DNA of 64,000 nucleotides from Albifimbria verrucaria (Eukaryota > Ascomycota > Sordariomycetes > Hypocreales > Stachybotryaceae). Where the stretch lies: positions 4,650,001 to 4,714,000 of the forward strand of contig JAHREC010000009.1 in the NCBI GenBank assembly GCA_020081605.1, given 5' to 3'. This document shows, piece by piece, positions 1-11,827 of the stretch. Both the position numbers and the translations under genes were made by a program. Below the pieces are notes generated by a model. That model worked only from the letters and a program-made list of their open reading frames with translations. It was not told the DNA's origin and ran no database searches. How positions within the stretch are numbered: position 1 is the first letter of the stretch; each line of letters opens with the position of its first letter.

Positions 1-10
1 AGAGCTATCG

Positions 11-1011
11 TTAGCAATACTCAAGAAGGTGTGTGGGTGGCACAATTACCCAAGTCTGGCGGCTTATCTCTCCGGCCTTCTTTTCCATCTCAGCAAGGAT
101 GGTCATGAGGCGGATAGTAAGGCCGTTGATCTCCTGGGTAAGTGAATTCATTTCATCAAAGGCATTGAGCCAGCCCTCAGCATTGTGCTTCATGGCAAGG
201 AAAATGTCATCCAAATCTGGTCGTTCGGTCCTCCACGTAGCATCTTTTTGCGAATTCAGCCAGCTCGCAAAGGCGGTGGTACAGCGTAGACCGGCGTCTA
301 TATCGTCGTCCCATTGCTTCATGGCCACATTGGTACGGGCCAAGATGTGTTCAATTTTTCGTTGCCTTCGAGAATCTCAGCGCGGAATTTGCGATCCTCT
401 AGGAGCTCTTCAAAGGCTTGCATATTCTGCATGGGAAGCTGTAGGTGCTCTATCCGCCCATTCATATCCTGCGTTGCCTGCGCCAAGTCCTCAAATGCAA
501 CTTCAAGGAATTGGTCAACCTCGTCAATGTGACCTTGCAAGATGTCGACGACCTGTGTTTGATCATTGGCCATGCCGTTGAGGAGCAAGTATACGCCAAA
601 GGCAATCTGAGCGATCAGCTTGACGACCTCATGCTGCCGTTGGCCGGGGCGATAACGCCAGGAGGAATCGAAGGGCTCGTCCTCCCGACCTTGGTCTAGG
701 AGACGTTCCCTGCGAGCCTTGGCATCGAGCTCTCTGAGATTCGGTTTTGGTACAACGGCACCGTTGGTTACTTCTTCTAACGATTCGGCGAAAGCTGATT
801 GCATGACAGGAATTGGATGCGTAGGAATATCCGGGTTCTCGGCCGGCTCGTCGTAGCTCGCATCATCGTCGAGGAAACTATCATCAATACGGGCATGGGC
901 ATTATCGGACATGGAGACTGGGGAGCTAGGGACCTCGTCAAGGGTCGGGAGCAGAACAATTCGGAGGCCACCGTCAGCCAGCCTCATGGGCGGCATCTCT
1001 GCAGTGGCCAT
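11..1011 (-). CDS. Conserved fungal helical/coiled-coil protein, function unknown
   Basis: I do not recognise the family. The protein has an acidic, disordered N-terminal third and then long amphipathic helices rich in Glu, Gln, Leu and Met (for example LQLPMQNMQAFEELLEDRK), as in a structural or scaffold protein. I chose the ATG at 1011 for its good context (accATGG); the frame stays open to an ATG at 1146. The frame breaks at the T-run 355-359 on the + strand: restoring one A on the coding strand joins GNEK to a continuation beginning IEHILARTNVAMKQW. An in-frame stop lies at 11-13. However, a GTAATT donor follows the codons for RQTW near position 46, so the gene may instead splice and continue beyond the window edge. 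The coding call is fairly firm; both ends are uncertain. Confidence 0.6.
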
Positions 1012-4000
1012 GGTAGAGGGGTTGGCGGGCGTCGTAATTCTAGTAACGATGTTCGGACGGAAGCACGGTTTGGGACATCGATCGTCGCAACTGGGACACC
1101 CGTGGGGTGGTGGTGGACGAAGGCTGCGCGGGGCCGCGTTGGACAAGCGATCTTGTCCCAGGAATTCTGCAACCGAAGGGCCAAAAAAAAAAAGCCCGGT
1201 ACGAAATAATTATTTTTGGTGGAACGAGTGAAAATAGTTGGGAGTCGAAGATTGGAAGGGGAGCGGCGAGCTGAGAAGCACTGCAAGTCGCAAGCGAGGA
1301 AGCTGTTTGGTGGTCCGGGGAGACAGCGAGATGCCAGCAGTTTAATGGACGAAGAAAGCCATGATCATGCTCGGAAGGTACGTTGATCGAGCCAATCTGC
1401 AAAACGGAAGATCGTCGCCGCAGACGTGGGCCGCGGTCGTGATGGCAGCACCAGGTGACTCTCCGAATGGAGCTTCACCAGGGCAGCAAGCGGCCAAGAA
1501 GGGGATGGAGACGGCGTGGCCGAGAGTAAGAACCAAACCAGCTTTTGTCTCTGTCGAAAGAGAAAAGCAGCAGTCTGGCGGGAGGCACGCACTGGAGGGA
1601 GAAGGAAAGGAAGAAGAAAGAGTGCGGTGGCGGCAAAGAGGAGGATTGAGGCAAGCAAAGGACAAGGCGAAGATGGAATAAAGATGGTGGATGAGTTGAA
1701 GGTGATCGTCGCAGGTTCGCGGCGGGACCAGGTTAGGAAAGAATTGACCACAAGTCAACGCTCCTCCCTAAAAGCAGGAGCCACGACTTAGACCAAAGCG
1801 ACTAGCGAGCAGGGACAGAGAGAGGGTGTCCCCAGTACGAGCCAGGTCTTGCCAGGCCCGTTTACCGAGTTAGCAGGCAACCCTGAGCGCCTAGGGCGAG
1901 CCCGCGTAGGGTGCGGCCAAGGTAATGCGTGCGGTAGGTACCTGCGAAAGAGGAGCTTCCTACCGGTGAGTGTTGCCCCCATCCCCCCATCCTCTCCAAT
2001 CCCCTCCTCCCAAGCCTCCCCTCCTCTTCGCTCGGCCTGTACACGCACGCACTGCGGTACCGCACAGAGGGCGTGGGCGTGGCGCGAGGGCGGTGTCCCC
2101 GTTGCAAAGGGGCCCCACGATGGGCCGCTACTATAAGGTACAGCGGTTCGGTAGCGCAGGTTTGCGCGGCCACTAAACTGGCCTGACCTGCCCTGACCTG
2201 CACTGGGGCATGTGCTTGCGCAGTGGCATCCAATCCATTGCCTATAGTACCTGTAATGGTACGTATCCTTACTTTCCCAAGGCACGCGGTATTGTATTGG
2301 CACCAATCCCTTGAACCACAGCATCGTCGATGGACCCCTCGTCCTTTTTTTCTTCTTCTTTTCCTTTCCCTCCTCTTTTGTCTCCTCTTACGTCGAACAT
2401 TTGTGCCCTCCATCTCATCTCATCTCATCTATTCATCCATCCATCCATCCCTCCCCGGTTGCATTCACCTGCTCATTCCCACCCCTCCCTTTGGCTTGTT
2501 AGTCTGAGTGGTTACCTGGGCCGATTACACCAACTGTCACCCTACCGTCCCTATCGTTGGCCGTTCCATCCATCTCGCCATCTCGGCTGCAGCTAAGGTA
2601 CCCGCTACCCCTGCGCCCCGACCCTCCTCCCTGGCCCTGTCAGGTCTTTTGGTTAAGTCTTGGGGGTGGGTGGTTTATTTCCTTAGTCTTTTCGTTTGTC
2701 CAAAGTACAGCACAGCACTGTGTAATTTTCATTTGCTTGCCCAGCACGGACCGGTTGGTTGATTGGTGATCGACTGATCCGATCTTTGGTCGTTGTCCAC
2801 ACGGCTGCTGACTCCATGGCGCTTAGAGACAGGTCACGGCACGAATGTCAGTCATGTCATGGCGAAAAAATCTACAGGCCAGCAGCTGAAGATGTCGATA
2901 CCTGTCTCGGAACTTGACCCGTCTTGATTCCTGGCGCCCTCGTCTGGAATTGACTCAGCACTTGCGGGCTTATTCGGACCCTGATGTCCCTCCCCTTAAT
3001 CGAGGCAGATGACGACGGTTCCTTTCTCTGCTACGGTAATTACCTTTAAATTCTCCAGCACATGCCATGTCGGCATGGGGTTTACTTGCTGCATCGGGCA
3101 TCTCCATGAAATTCCCAAGGAACTGTGCTGACTGACGGCGTGTTTCGGGTATTGTTTCCCAAGGAACATTCGTTCAATTATTCATTAATTAGCGAGGGTT
3201 TGCCTTTATCCGCCTGGAAAACACTCATGAGTGTTACCAAATGTTTCTCAACGGGGCCTTCGGACGCAGGAAGCTGACTCCGGGCGTTCGTGACTGGCAT
3301 GCCCTCGGCCTCGGCACGTAGCGTGTCCCAGCTGGCTGGGTTTAGACAGACACTAGGGTATTGATCCTTGGGTGACCATCAGCTGTGCATATCCGCCGTT
3401 CAAGACACGGCGTCGAGGAGAAGGCCTTCCTAAGGACAATCTTGCCCGTCGTAGTGATGCCGTCTCCACATGAAGCCCACGCACATCCGCTGCCAGAGCG
3501 GGAACCGCATCGACAGATTCAGCACTACCGATTACAGGTCCTGCACGGTACGTGAGCGTGAGCATACGCGCGGACTGACAGCTCACTATTTAGCGGTGGT
3601 GGTCCCTTGGCGAGTGGCGTGCGGGCCCGGCTTACCAACTGCCTGCTCGCCCACATGCCCGCGCGATTGAGGAGAAACAGAGAACCGCCAAATCGCACAT
3701 TTCGCCTGCATGGTGCCCGCGTGCATGCCACTAATGCGCACCTCGCAGCTCAGAGGGAGTAGAGGATCCCCGCGCCATTCGTCGATAGACATTCAATGGC
3801 ATTCACACCTGTGCGACGTGGCTCCATCGCGAAAAGGCCCTGGTGTGGACCAAGCAAGCCACTGGCGCACGGGACGAGGAGAAGGATGGATAGAGGCTCA
3901 TCAACAAGGACGAACGAACTCATCGCCGCCATGAACGGTACCGCGCACGCCCTCCCCACACGCAGGTTATTCTATCAACGTGACAAAACATGTGCTGTAC

Positions 4001-5349
4001 GACATGCCACCATGTGCAATCTGGTGGTACTATTACCTTGTGCAGCTATATTGCTACCAGCCTTGCCCGCTGTCTGCGCGAAAGCCGCCTCAAGCTCACG
4101 TCCGGCTTACAGGTCGGCTTAGAGATAATCTCCCATTGGCGAATAATCTTACGCTCGACGACCAACCATCCATCCTTCCATCAGTCATCTCGGTCCTTTG
4201 GTCAGCTCCATCCAGCGACCTACTCCATCTGTAGGCGCCCATAATTACGACCCAACCTACCATAAAGAGCCAAAAAAATAAACAAAACGCCATGGGTTTG
4301 ACGTTACATCCACCAGAACGGAGTCTCATATAAAAATTTTTAAAAACAAGACGCTGACGTTGCTTGGCCTCATATTACCGATATTAAACGATGACAGCAT
4401 CGAATCTCCCACCGACATGAAAACTGGACGCCTTCCCTTGCCCTCGCCAGCTCCTTGTTCGTCTTCTCCTGGTGTTTGTCCGTCCAGACCCACAACGATG
4501 CCAGCCCAGCCTTACTCAAAGAAAGCGCCCCAGCTACTTGGGCTCGAGGGGTCTAGAACAACCCCTACCCTGGGCTTCCCTACGCGCGGCGGCGTCGGTG
4601 AGAATATGACTGGTGAGTTTGGCGGCATGAGGCTTAAGCTACCGGTCTGCTAGCAGTCGGGCTGATGCCAGCTAAGCGTGAACTCAATGGTGCATCAACC
4701 CTGTGATGGCATAAGACACGGCCTTTTCCCTCGAGCGTTTCACTTTCCCATAAATCCACCTGACAGCTACGCTAGACCCCGAATCTCTGGCGGCTTCAGC
4801 ACCGTCTCTGCCTGAACGTCCATGAACATTCTTCGTTTCACCACGACTTCGCCGTCAGGGCCTGAACCACGGAGTCACGGCGACCCAGATAGCCCCTTGC
4901 CACGGAACGGGGTGCGGTCCCGGCTCCCCTATAAGTTCGATTTTATCGTTCAACCTCGAGCGGCACCGGTTTCTCAAGGAAGGCTAATAAACCGGCCTGG
5001 AACCCATAGCAATCTTATTTCACTCTGGCCATCCTTGTCCCCAGTCCAATCGCTTTAGTTCCCCTGCCTGTCCCACCTATCTCTCTTTTCGCATTCCCTC
5101 CTGTTGACTAATTTCCGTGAATTTTCCCTCCTCCTTCTGGACGTCTTCTCGAAAAGGAGCATCTCCTTCTCCTCGTGTCTGTGTGTATGTAGGGTGATCC
5201 GGAACCAGAGATTTTCTCCCGGACACATTTCTGCCGATCCTCCCACCGTCGCTGTACCGACATCTGCAGAGTCACGGCACGGAACCAGGGGTGGTCAGAC
5301 GGAGAAACCACAGCTGCCGTCGTCCTTTTCGAGGCAGCGCGTCGTCGCA
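1012..5349. other. Intergenic region, no gene recognised
   Basis: This 4.3 kb stretch separates two outward-facing genes. Reading frames on both strands are short, rich in Ser, Pro and Arg, and show no recognisable domain. It holds pyrimidine-rich tracts around 1950-2060 and 2340-2500 and the microsatellite listed separately. It probably carries the promoter and long 5' leader of the gene starting at 5350 and the promoter of the gene ending at 11. Confidence 0.5.
2411..2450. repeat. CATCT / ATCC microsatellite
   Basis: Four tandem CATCT units are followed by about four and a half ATCC units inside a pyrimidine-rich intergenic stretch. It is a simple sequence repeat with no sign of coding. 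Confidence 0.8.
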
Positions 5350-6250
5350 ATGGGTGTATTTTCCTTCGGGACCGATCTGTGGGATCCGTCGAATCGCTTC
5401 GTGACGTCGTGGCTGCTGAACCCTGGCTACTATTTGCCAGCCGCGCCCTCATCGTGAGTCGCCCCGTGTCTTAACCCCGGCTGGACCTCCGGCTTGGCCT
5501 CCGTCGGTACGGCGCATGTACTGACCGCTGTCGCTAGAGCATCTACATCTTCACCACCCGCTTCTTCATTATCGGCTGGACATGCACGCACGATGACCTC
5601 GGCGGCTGTGACGCCGTCGGCAAATCTTTCTCCTACTTCACCATCCTCACCTTCTGGGGCCTCGCCTTCTACTACCTCGTTGCCGCCATCCACACCCTCA
5701 CCTACGCTCTCACCGGCCGGCCGCTGATTGATCGCTTCCCCGCCCCCTTCAGGCCCTACACTCGCTCTTCTACTCCACCATCGTCACGTATCCTTTCCTC
5801 GTCACCATCGTCTACTGGGTCGTGCTCTACAAGGGCCCTTGGTTCGACCGCCAGTTCGACGCCTGGTCCAACGTCACCCAGCACGGCCTCAACTCTGCCT
5901 TCGCTTTGTTCGAGGTTGTCATCCCGCGCACGAACCCGCCGCCTTGGATTCACATCCTGTGGCTTATTGTCATCCTCGTCGGCTACCTCGCTGTCGCATA
6001 CATCACTGTCGCCGACCAGGGTTTCTATACCTACAACTTCCTCGACTACAAGGACGTTGGCGGCCGTGGTATCGTTGCTGGCTACGTGTTCGGTATTGCC
6101 GCCGGTATCATCATCATCTTCTGCATCGTCTGGTGTCTCATCAAGCTGCGCAAGTGGGTGACCGAGTCTAAGCTTGGCATGGACGGCAAGTTCAGCGGAC
6201 AGCGCCTGTCAAGTCGCGATGTCGAGATGAACACTTTTGGTCCCAAGTAG
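5350..6250 (+). CDS. FAR-17a/AIG1-like multi-pass membrane protein
   Basis: This is a membrane protein of about 271 residues resembling the fungal FAR-17a/AIG1 (androgen-induced gene 1) family, some animal members of which are lipid esterases. Exon 1 starts at the ATG at 5350 (MGVFSFGTDLWDPSNRF) and ends at 5453 before a GTGAGT donor. The acceptor at 5538-5539 gives an in-phase exon 2 beginning IYIFTTRFFIIGW. At least five hydrophobic segments are visible, including YFTILTFWGLAFYYLVAAI, STIVTYPFLVTIVYWVVLY and WIHILWLIVILVGYLAVAY, and a basic tail ends in EMNTFGPK. The frame breaks at the C-run 5743-5747; one extra C restores RFPAPLQALHSLFYST. It likely sits in an internal membrane. The family call rests on resemblance, so the catalytic role is an inference. 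Confidence 0.7.
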
Positions 6251-6474
6251 ACCTTTGTCATTTAATTTCGGCGCGTCTAATTTTCCCACCCGTCTATCGC
6301 TTTTTAGTCTTACTGTACAGAATCCTGTATAAGCAACGTCTGTGCTTCATGTAACATAATATCGCGGGACAACAATGGGACATGGCAGCTAAAAGCCCAT
6401 GACTCTATGTAATGATATCCAATCCATAGTATAGAACCTCGATAGTAATTTTTACCCAAGTCTCCTGATCACCT

Positions 6475-8473
6475 CTAGCACTTGACCGAGATGCCTCTTC
6501 GCTTCTCTGCTTCCCGAATCTCGAACATGACTTGGACTCCAACGTACAGGCATGTACACGCTGTAATCAAGAACAAACGACCTGGATGAATTGTTAGTAT
6601 ATGGTTCATGCGTTCCAAGGGGCGCCTGATACGTACCTGACCAGTCGTGCAATATACTCTTGACGATACTCTCTAGTCCGTCCAATCCCACCGCAAATCC
6701 AACCAAATTTGCGGAAATCATCATGAGCACGTTGCCGATCGCGCCCACGCCGCAGAGCACGCGGTACTCGTTAGGCCTGTGCTCCCACTTCCTCTTAGGG
6801 AACAAGGCCGCGGCTATCCATTCTGGAAGCATGAACAGGACAATCAACCAGCCCCAGATCAGCATACGCAGCTTGATGTCGTGCCACAACGCTACAAAAG
6901 TAAACACCATGAGGAAGGTGAAGATCGATCGCACGGTGCTCTTCCAGGTCCGGAAAGACGAACCACCGAGCGGGACATAAATGTAGCGAATAAGCCAGCG
7001 GTTGTAAGAACGGTGCCAGGCGCGCCAAAAGAGCTGGGTGCTATAGTTGTTGCTTACACAGCGAACCATGTTCTCAGGCGGATCGATACCGTCAGTCAGC
7101 GCCCAGAGTCGGAAGAAACGCCAGGGAGTAGGAGCTTGAGCCAAATGATGTGCAGGTTGAGGAACGACAGGAGACTCAGTTGCGTCGCTGTGTAGTCACT
7201 CCAGACAGGGGCTGCTCTGCTAATGGCTCCAACATAGTTAAAATGTAGCATCAGTTCCATTGCAAGCAGAACCAGCAGGAAGCGGATACCGTAACGGATG
7301 GTGCGCGTACCCTCGATGGTAGCTGAGCGGAATTTACACTGGGAGATGTAATCGTTGAAGGTGATGATGGGGCCTGTAAGGTAGAGGGTGCGTAGATGGC
7401 ATAAGCCATGTAGTTGCGGAACGAAAAGTCTTGGGGATCGGCCGGGATAGCAACTCTATCCCGGTCGGAGAGGTTTGCTGGGTCTAGCTGCTTCTTCTTT
7501 GCCTTATTAGCCAACAATCTCCCATGCGACTTGAGCTCGGCTTACCTCTATGGCATCTACATTGCGCTTCTCGAAGCTCCAGTAGTAGTCCAAGTTGAAG
7601 CTGATAAGGCGCAAGATGGTCAAGTTGAAGAGCACGTGCCAGCGAGGCATCAGGCCGCCGTGATTGTCCAAAAATCCTCCATATTGCATCAATCGTGACT
7701 CGCCCGTGATGGGATCCGGCGGCGAAATAAGCGCTGCTGCGTCTCGGAACCGGTAGCCCTCGCACAACTCATTGGCGAACAAGGTGGCGATGTTGTAGGC
7801 CCAGGTCGCAACGGGGACGTATCGCTTCGGAAGCTTCATGGCGACCTGGTAGTTGGCGAACAGGATGGCCAGCACCTTGATCGCAGAGAAGCCGTGCAGC
7901 GCAATGAGGAAGATGAAGGCAAAGATGAAGTCGAACGAGGTTCGCTGCTGCAGGCGGGCTCGCCCAGCGTGGCCTCTCTGGTTGGACTGCTGCGTCACGG
8001 CGTTCCAGGCAGTTCGCAGGAGAGGGTGGATGAGCAGCAGTCCTGCCATGGCGGGGAGATTCATGCGGAACGAGCGATACTGAGGATCCGAGTTGTCGAT
8101 CTGGCGACCCGGAACCCAGCCAGGGACAGCCATAGGTGGTATTTTATGTAGAGCCGGTGGCCAGCTGGTAGGATATGGGTGAGTGTCAAGAATCGAGACG
8201 GCGGAGGGGCCACCTACGCTGTGAGACATCGTACGCTACCCAGAAGATGTAGGGAATTGCGATGAAGAGGACGAGGTAGTAGAGATAGAACTCGGGCGTG
8301 CTCCATCTTGACCGCGGGCCCTTGCCCTGCCACTTGTTGGGCGATCCATTGGTGGTGGCCGGGTCGCTGCGTGCGTCGATGACGGTCTGGTAGGGAACGG
8401 TCGACGAGTTGGTGAAGCGGGTATCAAGCGTATCGAGGTCGTACGTGTCCCGAAGGAAGGATAGGGCACCCAT
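6475..8473 (-). CDS. gup1: Gup1-like MBOAT O-acyltransferase
   Basis: Gup1 proteins are ER multi-pass acyltransferases that remodel the lipid of GPI anchors and affect glycerol handling and wall integrity in yeast. The N-terminus carries the family stretch DTRFTNSSTVPYQTVIDAR. The MBOAT core has DGIDPPENMVRCVSNNYS, then FWRAWHRSYNRWLIRYIYVP with LGG, and a His in VALWHD. The C-terminus reads VGVQVMFEIREAEKRRG and ends KC. Introns lie at about 8165-8213 (a weak GTGGCC donor fits the phase, the stronger GTAGGT at 8217 does not), at 7497-7545 and at 6582-6636. Two single-base gaps break the frame, at G-runs 7386-7388 and 7124-7126 (+ strand); adding one base at each restores YAPLYLTGPIITFNDYI and LLLPWRFFRLW. 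The identity is strong; the first junction is the weak point. Confidence 0.88.
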
Positions 8474-9667
8474 GTTGGGAACTGGGGAGGATCGACTTTG
8501 GAGGGAGCTTCAGCTCATGATGGTGCGCGCGACCACAGAATTGCGCCCGTGTGAAGGGACGTAACCGTAACAGAGTCGTCGGTGGTGAGCTCGAAGCAGT
8601 TGCTGAGGTCTAGACCCTTCGTGGGGCCAAAGTTGTCTACGGTGTTCGGACTTGCAGATGGAACGGGCAGACGGACGGACCCCTGAACTAAGATTAGATA
8701 AAAATCCGGGGCTGCATGTGTGAAGAGACAGTGATTCACCTGTTTGCGCACGGTGTCGATGCTTACCCTGAAGCTCAACTTCGATCAGTTGGGCAGGCCC
8801 TCGCTTTTCGATATATCAAAACTACATCACCATCAGCTTGATAACGAGCCCCGACCATCACTCACAGGAGAGCTTTACCTCTGATCCCTGAATCTAGACC
8901 AAGCGCTAGAGTATATCACAATCACTACTATACTACGTCTTTGCGTATTTGTCTAGGTGCAGTCAGCTATCCACGATGATCATCAAGACGAAACCCGTTT
9001 ATACCAGACCTTCGCCCACGATGGGCAACTCTTCACGTTCAAGTCACTTGCCTTGCAAAAGCAACCAACTCTGAATTATTGGCTACTTGTACCACGTTCA
9101 CCTGCATCGTACCTTCAGAAATATTCCATGTCCCTAGCCTACAATGTGACCGTTAGCGGAACGAGCAACCGGGCTTTACACCAGCCCATCAGTGAATCAT
9201 TGCCGTTGACAAGCGCTTGCCATAGATGAACGCATAGGTTCAAATGTCGTTGTCCAAAGTTCATAGTGACCTCTTCTCTGCAACATGCTGCTCAGCTCGT
9301 CGTCAACGTAATTCCTTACCACAACAAGCTACACGGGACACACGTTGCATTTTTGGACTTTACGACACCTATTATCTACCAGCGATTCATTTCCGACACG
9401 GCACCAAGAGGCCACCTCAATTGACCGTTTCTACTTTACTTCAGATCACCATTCACCCTCGGATGTAGGAGCTCAGGTTGTGCAACAGCCACTCGACCTG
9501 TGTTACAGAAAAACCATTAGCTGCTGTCAGTTTGCAACGCGCATGGCCGGCGAGAAGTGACTGAGGCTTGCTCTGCTTAAATCACAAAGCAGTCAACGCT
9601 TCATTGCGCGCTCCCACGCTCTACAGACTCTCAACCTAGAGCAATCCTCCTCCTACGAACCGCCGCC
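8474..9667. promoter_or_regulatory. Divergent intergenic region between gup1 and a small Cys-motif gene
   Basis: No supportable gene was found in this 1.2 kb. The two flanking genes point away from each other, so the stretch should contain both promoters and both 5' leaders. No specific operator could be named. Confidence 0.4.
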
Positions 9668-10156
9668 ATGTGCGAAGTCGCCCTTATCGCCTGCGCCAGT
9701 TGCAAGCGTGTCTTTAAAGTGAAGATGATCCACTGTCAACCAGTCAAGCGCCTCCTCGGATCGACGGGACCTATTCGTTTCGAGATCAGATCCAGCTTCA
9801 ACTGGTCTCCTCTCGAGGGATGTTCTGGCTTGGGAATACAGCCTTTTATCATGTTTGAGCCGTGCAACGCACATCGATCATTTGCGGAACCGCCAGCAAA
9901 TAGGTCCCCACGCCCAACCGAAGCAACTTTTTCGGCCATGGTCAATTATTTAAGCGCATTAGATGAGAATACTTCGGGAGTCTTGACATCTCAGACGACT
10001 TCGCTGCCTTCCATCCCTTCGCTGCCTCCGATGCCTCCGCTGCCTTCGAGGCCATCAATTCCCGCTCGTCGGGATCGCTCGGTGGACACGATACGGAGCC
10101 AAATTGAGTACGAGCCGGTGCCCGATCCCGGAGAAGCAAGCGACTCTAAAGAATGA
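9668..10156 (+). CDS. Small protein with N-terminal MC-x6-C-x2-C-x10-C motif
   Basis: This is an uninterrupted 162-codon frame with a strong start context (gccgccATG). I do not recognise a named family. The first 25 residues carry Cys at 2, 9, 12 and 23 with a His just before Cys23, as in a small metal-binding or disulfide motif. The C-terminal third is a proline-rich low-complexity stretch built from SLP/PPLP units near residues 110-130, ending acidic. The ORF at 16596 has Cys at the same four positions, which is the main reason to treat both as real genes. No signal peptide or membrane segment is evident. A spurious ORF is the alternative, but spacing identity and start context argue against it. 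Confidence 0.55.
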   Translation: MCEVALIACASCKRVFKVKMIHCQPVKRLLGSTGPIRFEIRSSFNWSPLEGCSGLGIQPFIMFEPCNAHRSFAEPPANRSPRPTEATFSAMVNYLSALDENTSGVLTSQTTSLPSIPSLPPMPPLPSRPSIPARRDRSVDTIRSQIEYEPVPDPGEASDSKE

Positions 10157-10231
10157 CCCAGAAGGATAAAAAGCTGCCAAGTTACCACATGCTAGGAACA
10201 GTCATCGCCAACGATGGATATGTGCCAGAGC

Positions 10232-11827
10232 CTAGAGGGTTACTATAGAGAGGTGATGTGATTGCCCACGGCGGTCATAATAAATTAATTCTTTAATTGT
10301 TATTGATTCCTTGGAGAATCTGCTTAAAGCCAGGGGTATTTCTAAGATGTTGTCCAAATCATGAAACGCAAAGGAAAAGAAAAAAATAGGCAAGGCCGTT
10401 GTAAATCGACAACTGGCCTGCTGTTCGAACCGACCTTGGTCTTTCGAAACAGACTTCGTTAAAAATGACATAGAATGCTCAGTCTCCCTATTGTTCGGCT
10501 CTCTCTCAATCCTTGTGACTGTCGTAGCCCGGATACCTTTGTGCGCCGGGAAGCCTTCCTCTGCTAACATCTCTTCTACACTATCGTCGCTCTTAATGGA
10601 ACTGGACGCCGAGAGAATCGTCGTCTTCGTGATTCCCTCAATAGGGCCGGACACTCGACCGAGCTCGTAGCCTCTTTGCATGTGAGGGTCGGTGATGCCT
10701 TGCTGGCTGCTCGCATCATCAATTTCCCTTTGCGTCCGCTAGACAGTGACTGCCAATGCTTCCCACTCCTGCTGGTTTGTGGATTGCTTTGGAAGTTGGT
10801 CCCAGACGCTGGCGTCTTGCGGGATCCCCTTCCGTAAGTGCTGCCCAGGATACGCTTGAACAGTGGACGCAGGGCCGGCATGCTGCCACCCATGATGCCG
10901 ACGTTTACTTCTGCGGCCGTCCAAATAGTGATGTTGCGCGAATCCCAGAGGAAGTCACCCAGTCTGCCGTAGTTGACGATATAGCCCAACTTCACAAACG
11001 CAGCCGAGCAAGCAAAGACACCGAGGCTGAGAACTGCGATAAGTGTGACGCGGGTTCGGCGGTTCACGTTCAGGTTCCACAGCATCGGGGCTGGAATGAA
11101 GACGGCAAAGAGGAGATCGGTGAAGATGTTGAGAGCGGCGCTGGTGTAGGAGAGCGACTGGAGAGTGTGTTGGTCCCAGCAGACCGATTCGACCGCAGGG
11201 TTCCATTGAATTCGGATATCCGTACATTGCGTGAACATCGTCTACAAGCGAAAACGATTAACAATTGAATACTAACAAGGAAAGAAGCAATCAGAAAGAG
11301 CTGGGCTTACAATAAATGTGCCTGTGGTGTAAAAGGCGATGAAGCCCATGATAGACAAAATCAACACCCTGTAGAACTTGGTGCTGGCAATACGCAGCAG
11401 GGAGGCTCCCACAGATAGTTTGACTGTGCAGATGGCGATCATGTAGATTGGTTGCGAGACAAAGTTGAGCTTCAACCCCATCATTCTCTCGTCAGCTGGG
11501 ATATCACCAAGATGCTTTCCTGCTCCATAGCTGCAAGACGCAAGGCCAACACCTGCACCAGCAAGGGCCAACGCCATCGTGAAGATCATGATGAAGTCCT
11601 GTGATCCAGCAAGTTAGCAAGAGGTGGGGATTGTTCACAAGGAGACTGCCAACAACTTACATCCCAGCCCATGTTGCGAATGATTACTAGGCGAACATAC
11701 ACACGAGCCAAAACGGTAGCCAGGAGAGCAAAGTCAGCGAGGCCAGGGCCCCAACGATTCTGGATGTCTCATTCTCCACTGGATTCGATATCAGGATGGG
11801 CGCGGGCCCAGGCGCCGGACCAGCCAT
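10232..11827 (-). CDS. Rhodopsin-domain (PTH11/SAT4-type) integral membrane protein
   Basis: This large fungal family has seven predicted membrane helices followed by a cytoplasmic tail; known members include G-protein-coupled-receptor-like proteins. The ATG is at 11827. Introns are at 11599-11660 and 11242-11310. Visible blocks are RVYVRLVIIRNMGWDDFIM (helix 1-2), YMIAICTVKLSVGASLLRI, IQWNPAVESVCWD (extracellular loop), LNIFTDLLFAVFIPAPMLW and TAAEVNVGIMGGSMPALRP. Two single-base gaps break the frame: near 11723-11724 in helix 1 and near 10723-10728 in the tail. The second, when bridged, leads into a tail reading EIDDASSQQGITDP and on to GIRATTVTRIERE, followed by a less gene-like end at 10232. 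The core is secure, the stop codon is not. Ligand and partner are unknown. Confidence 0.75.
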
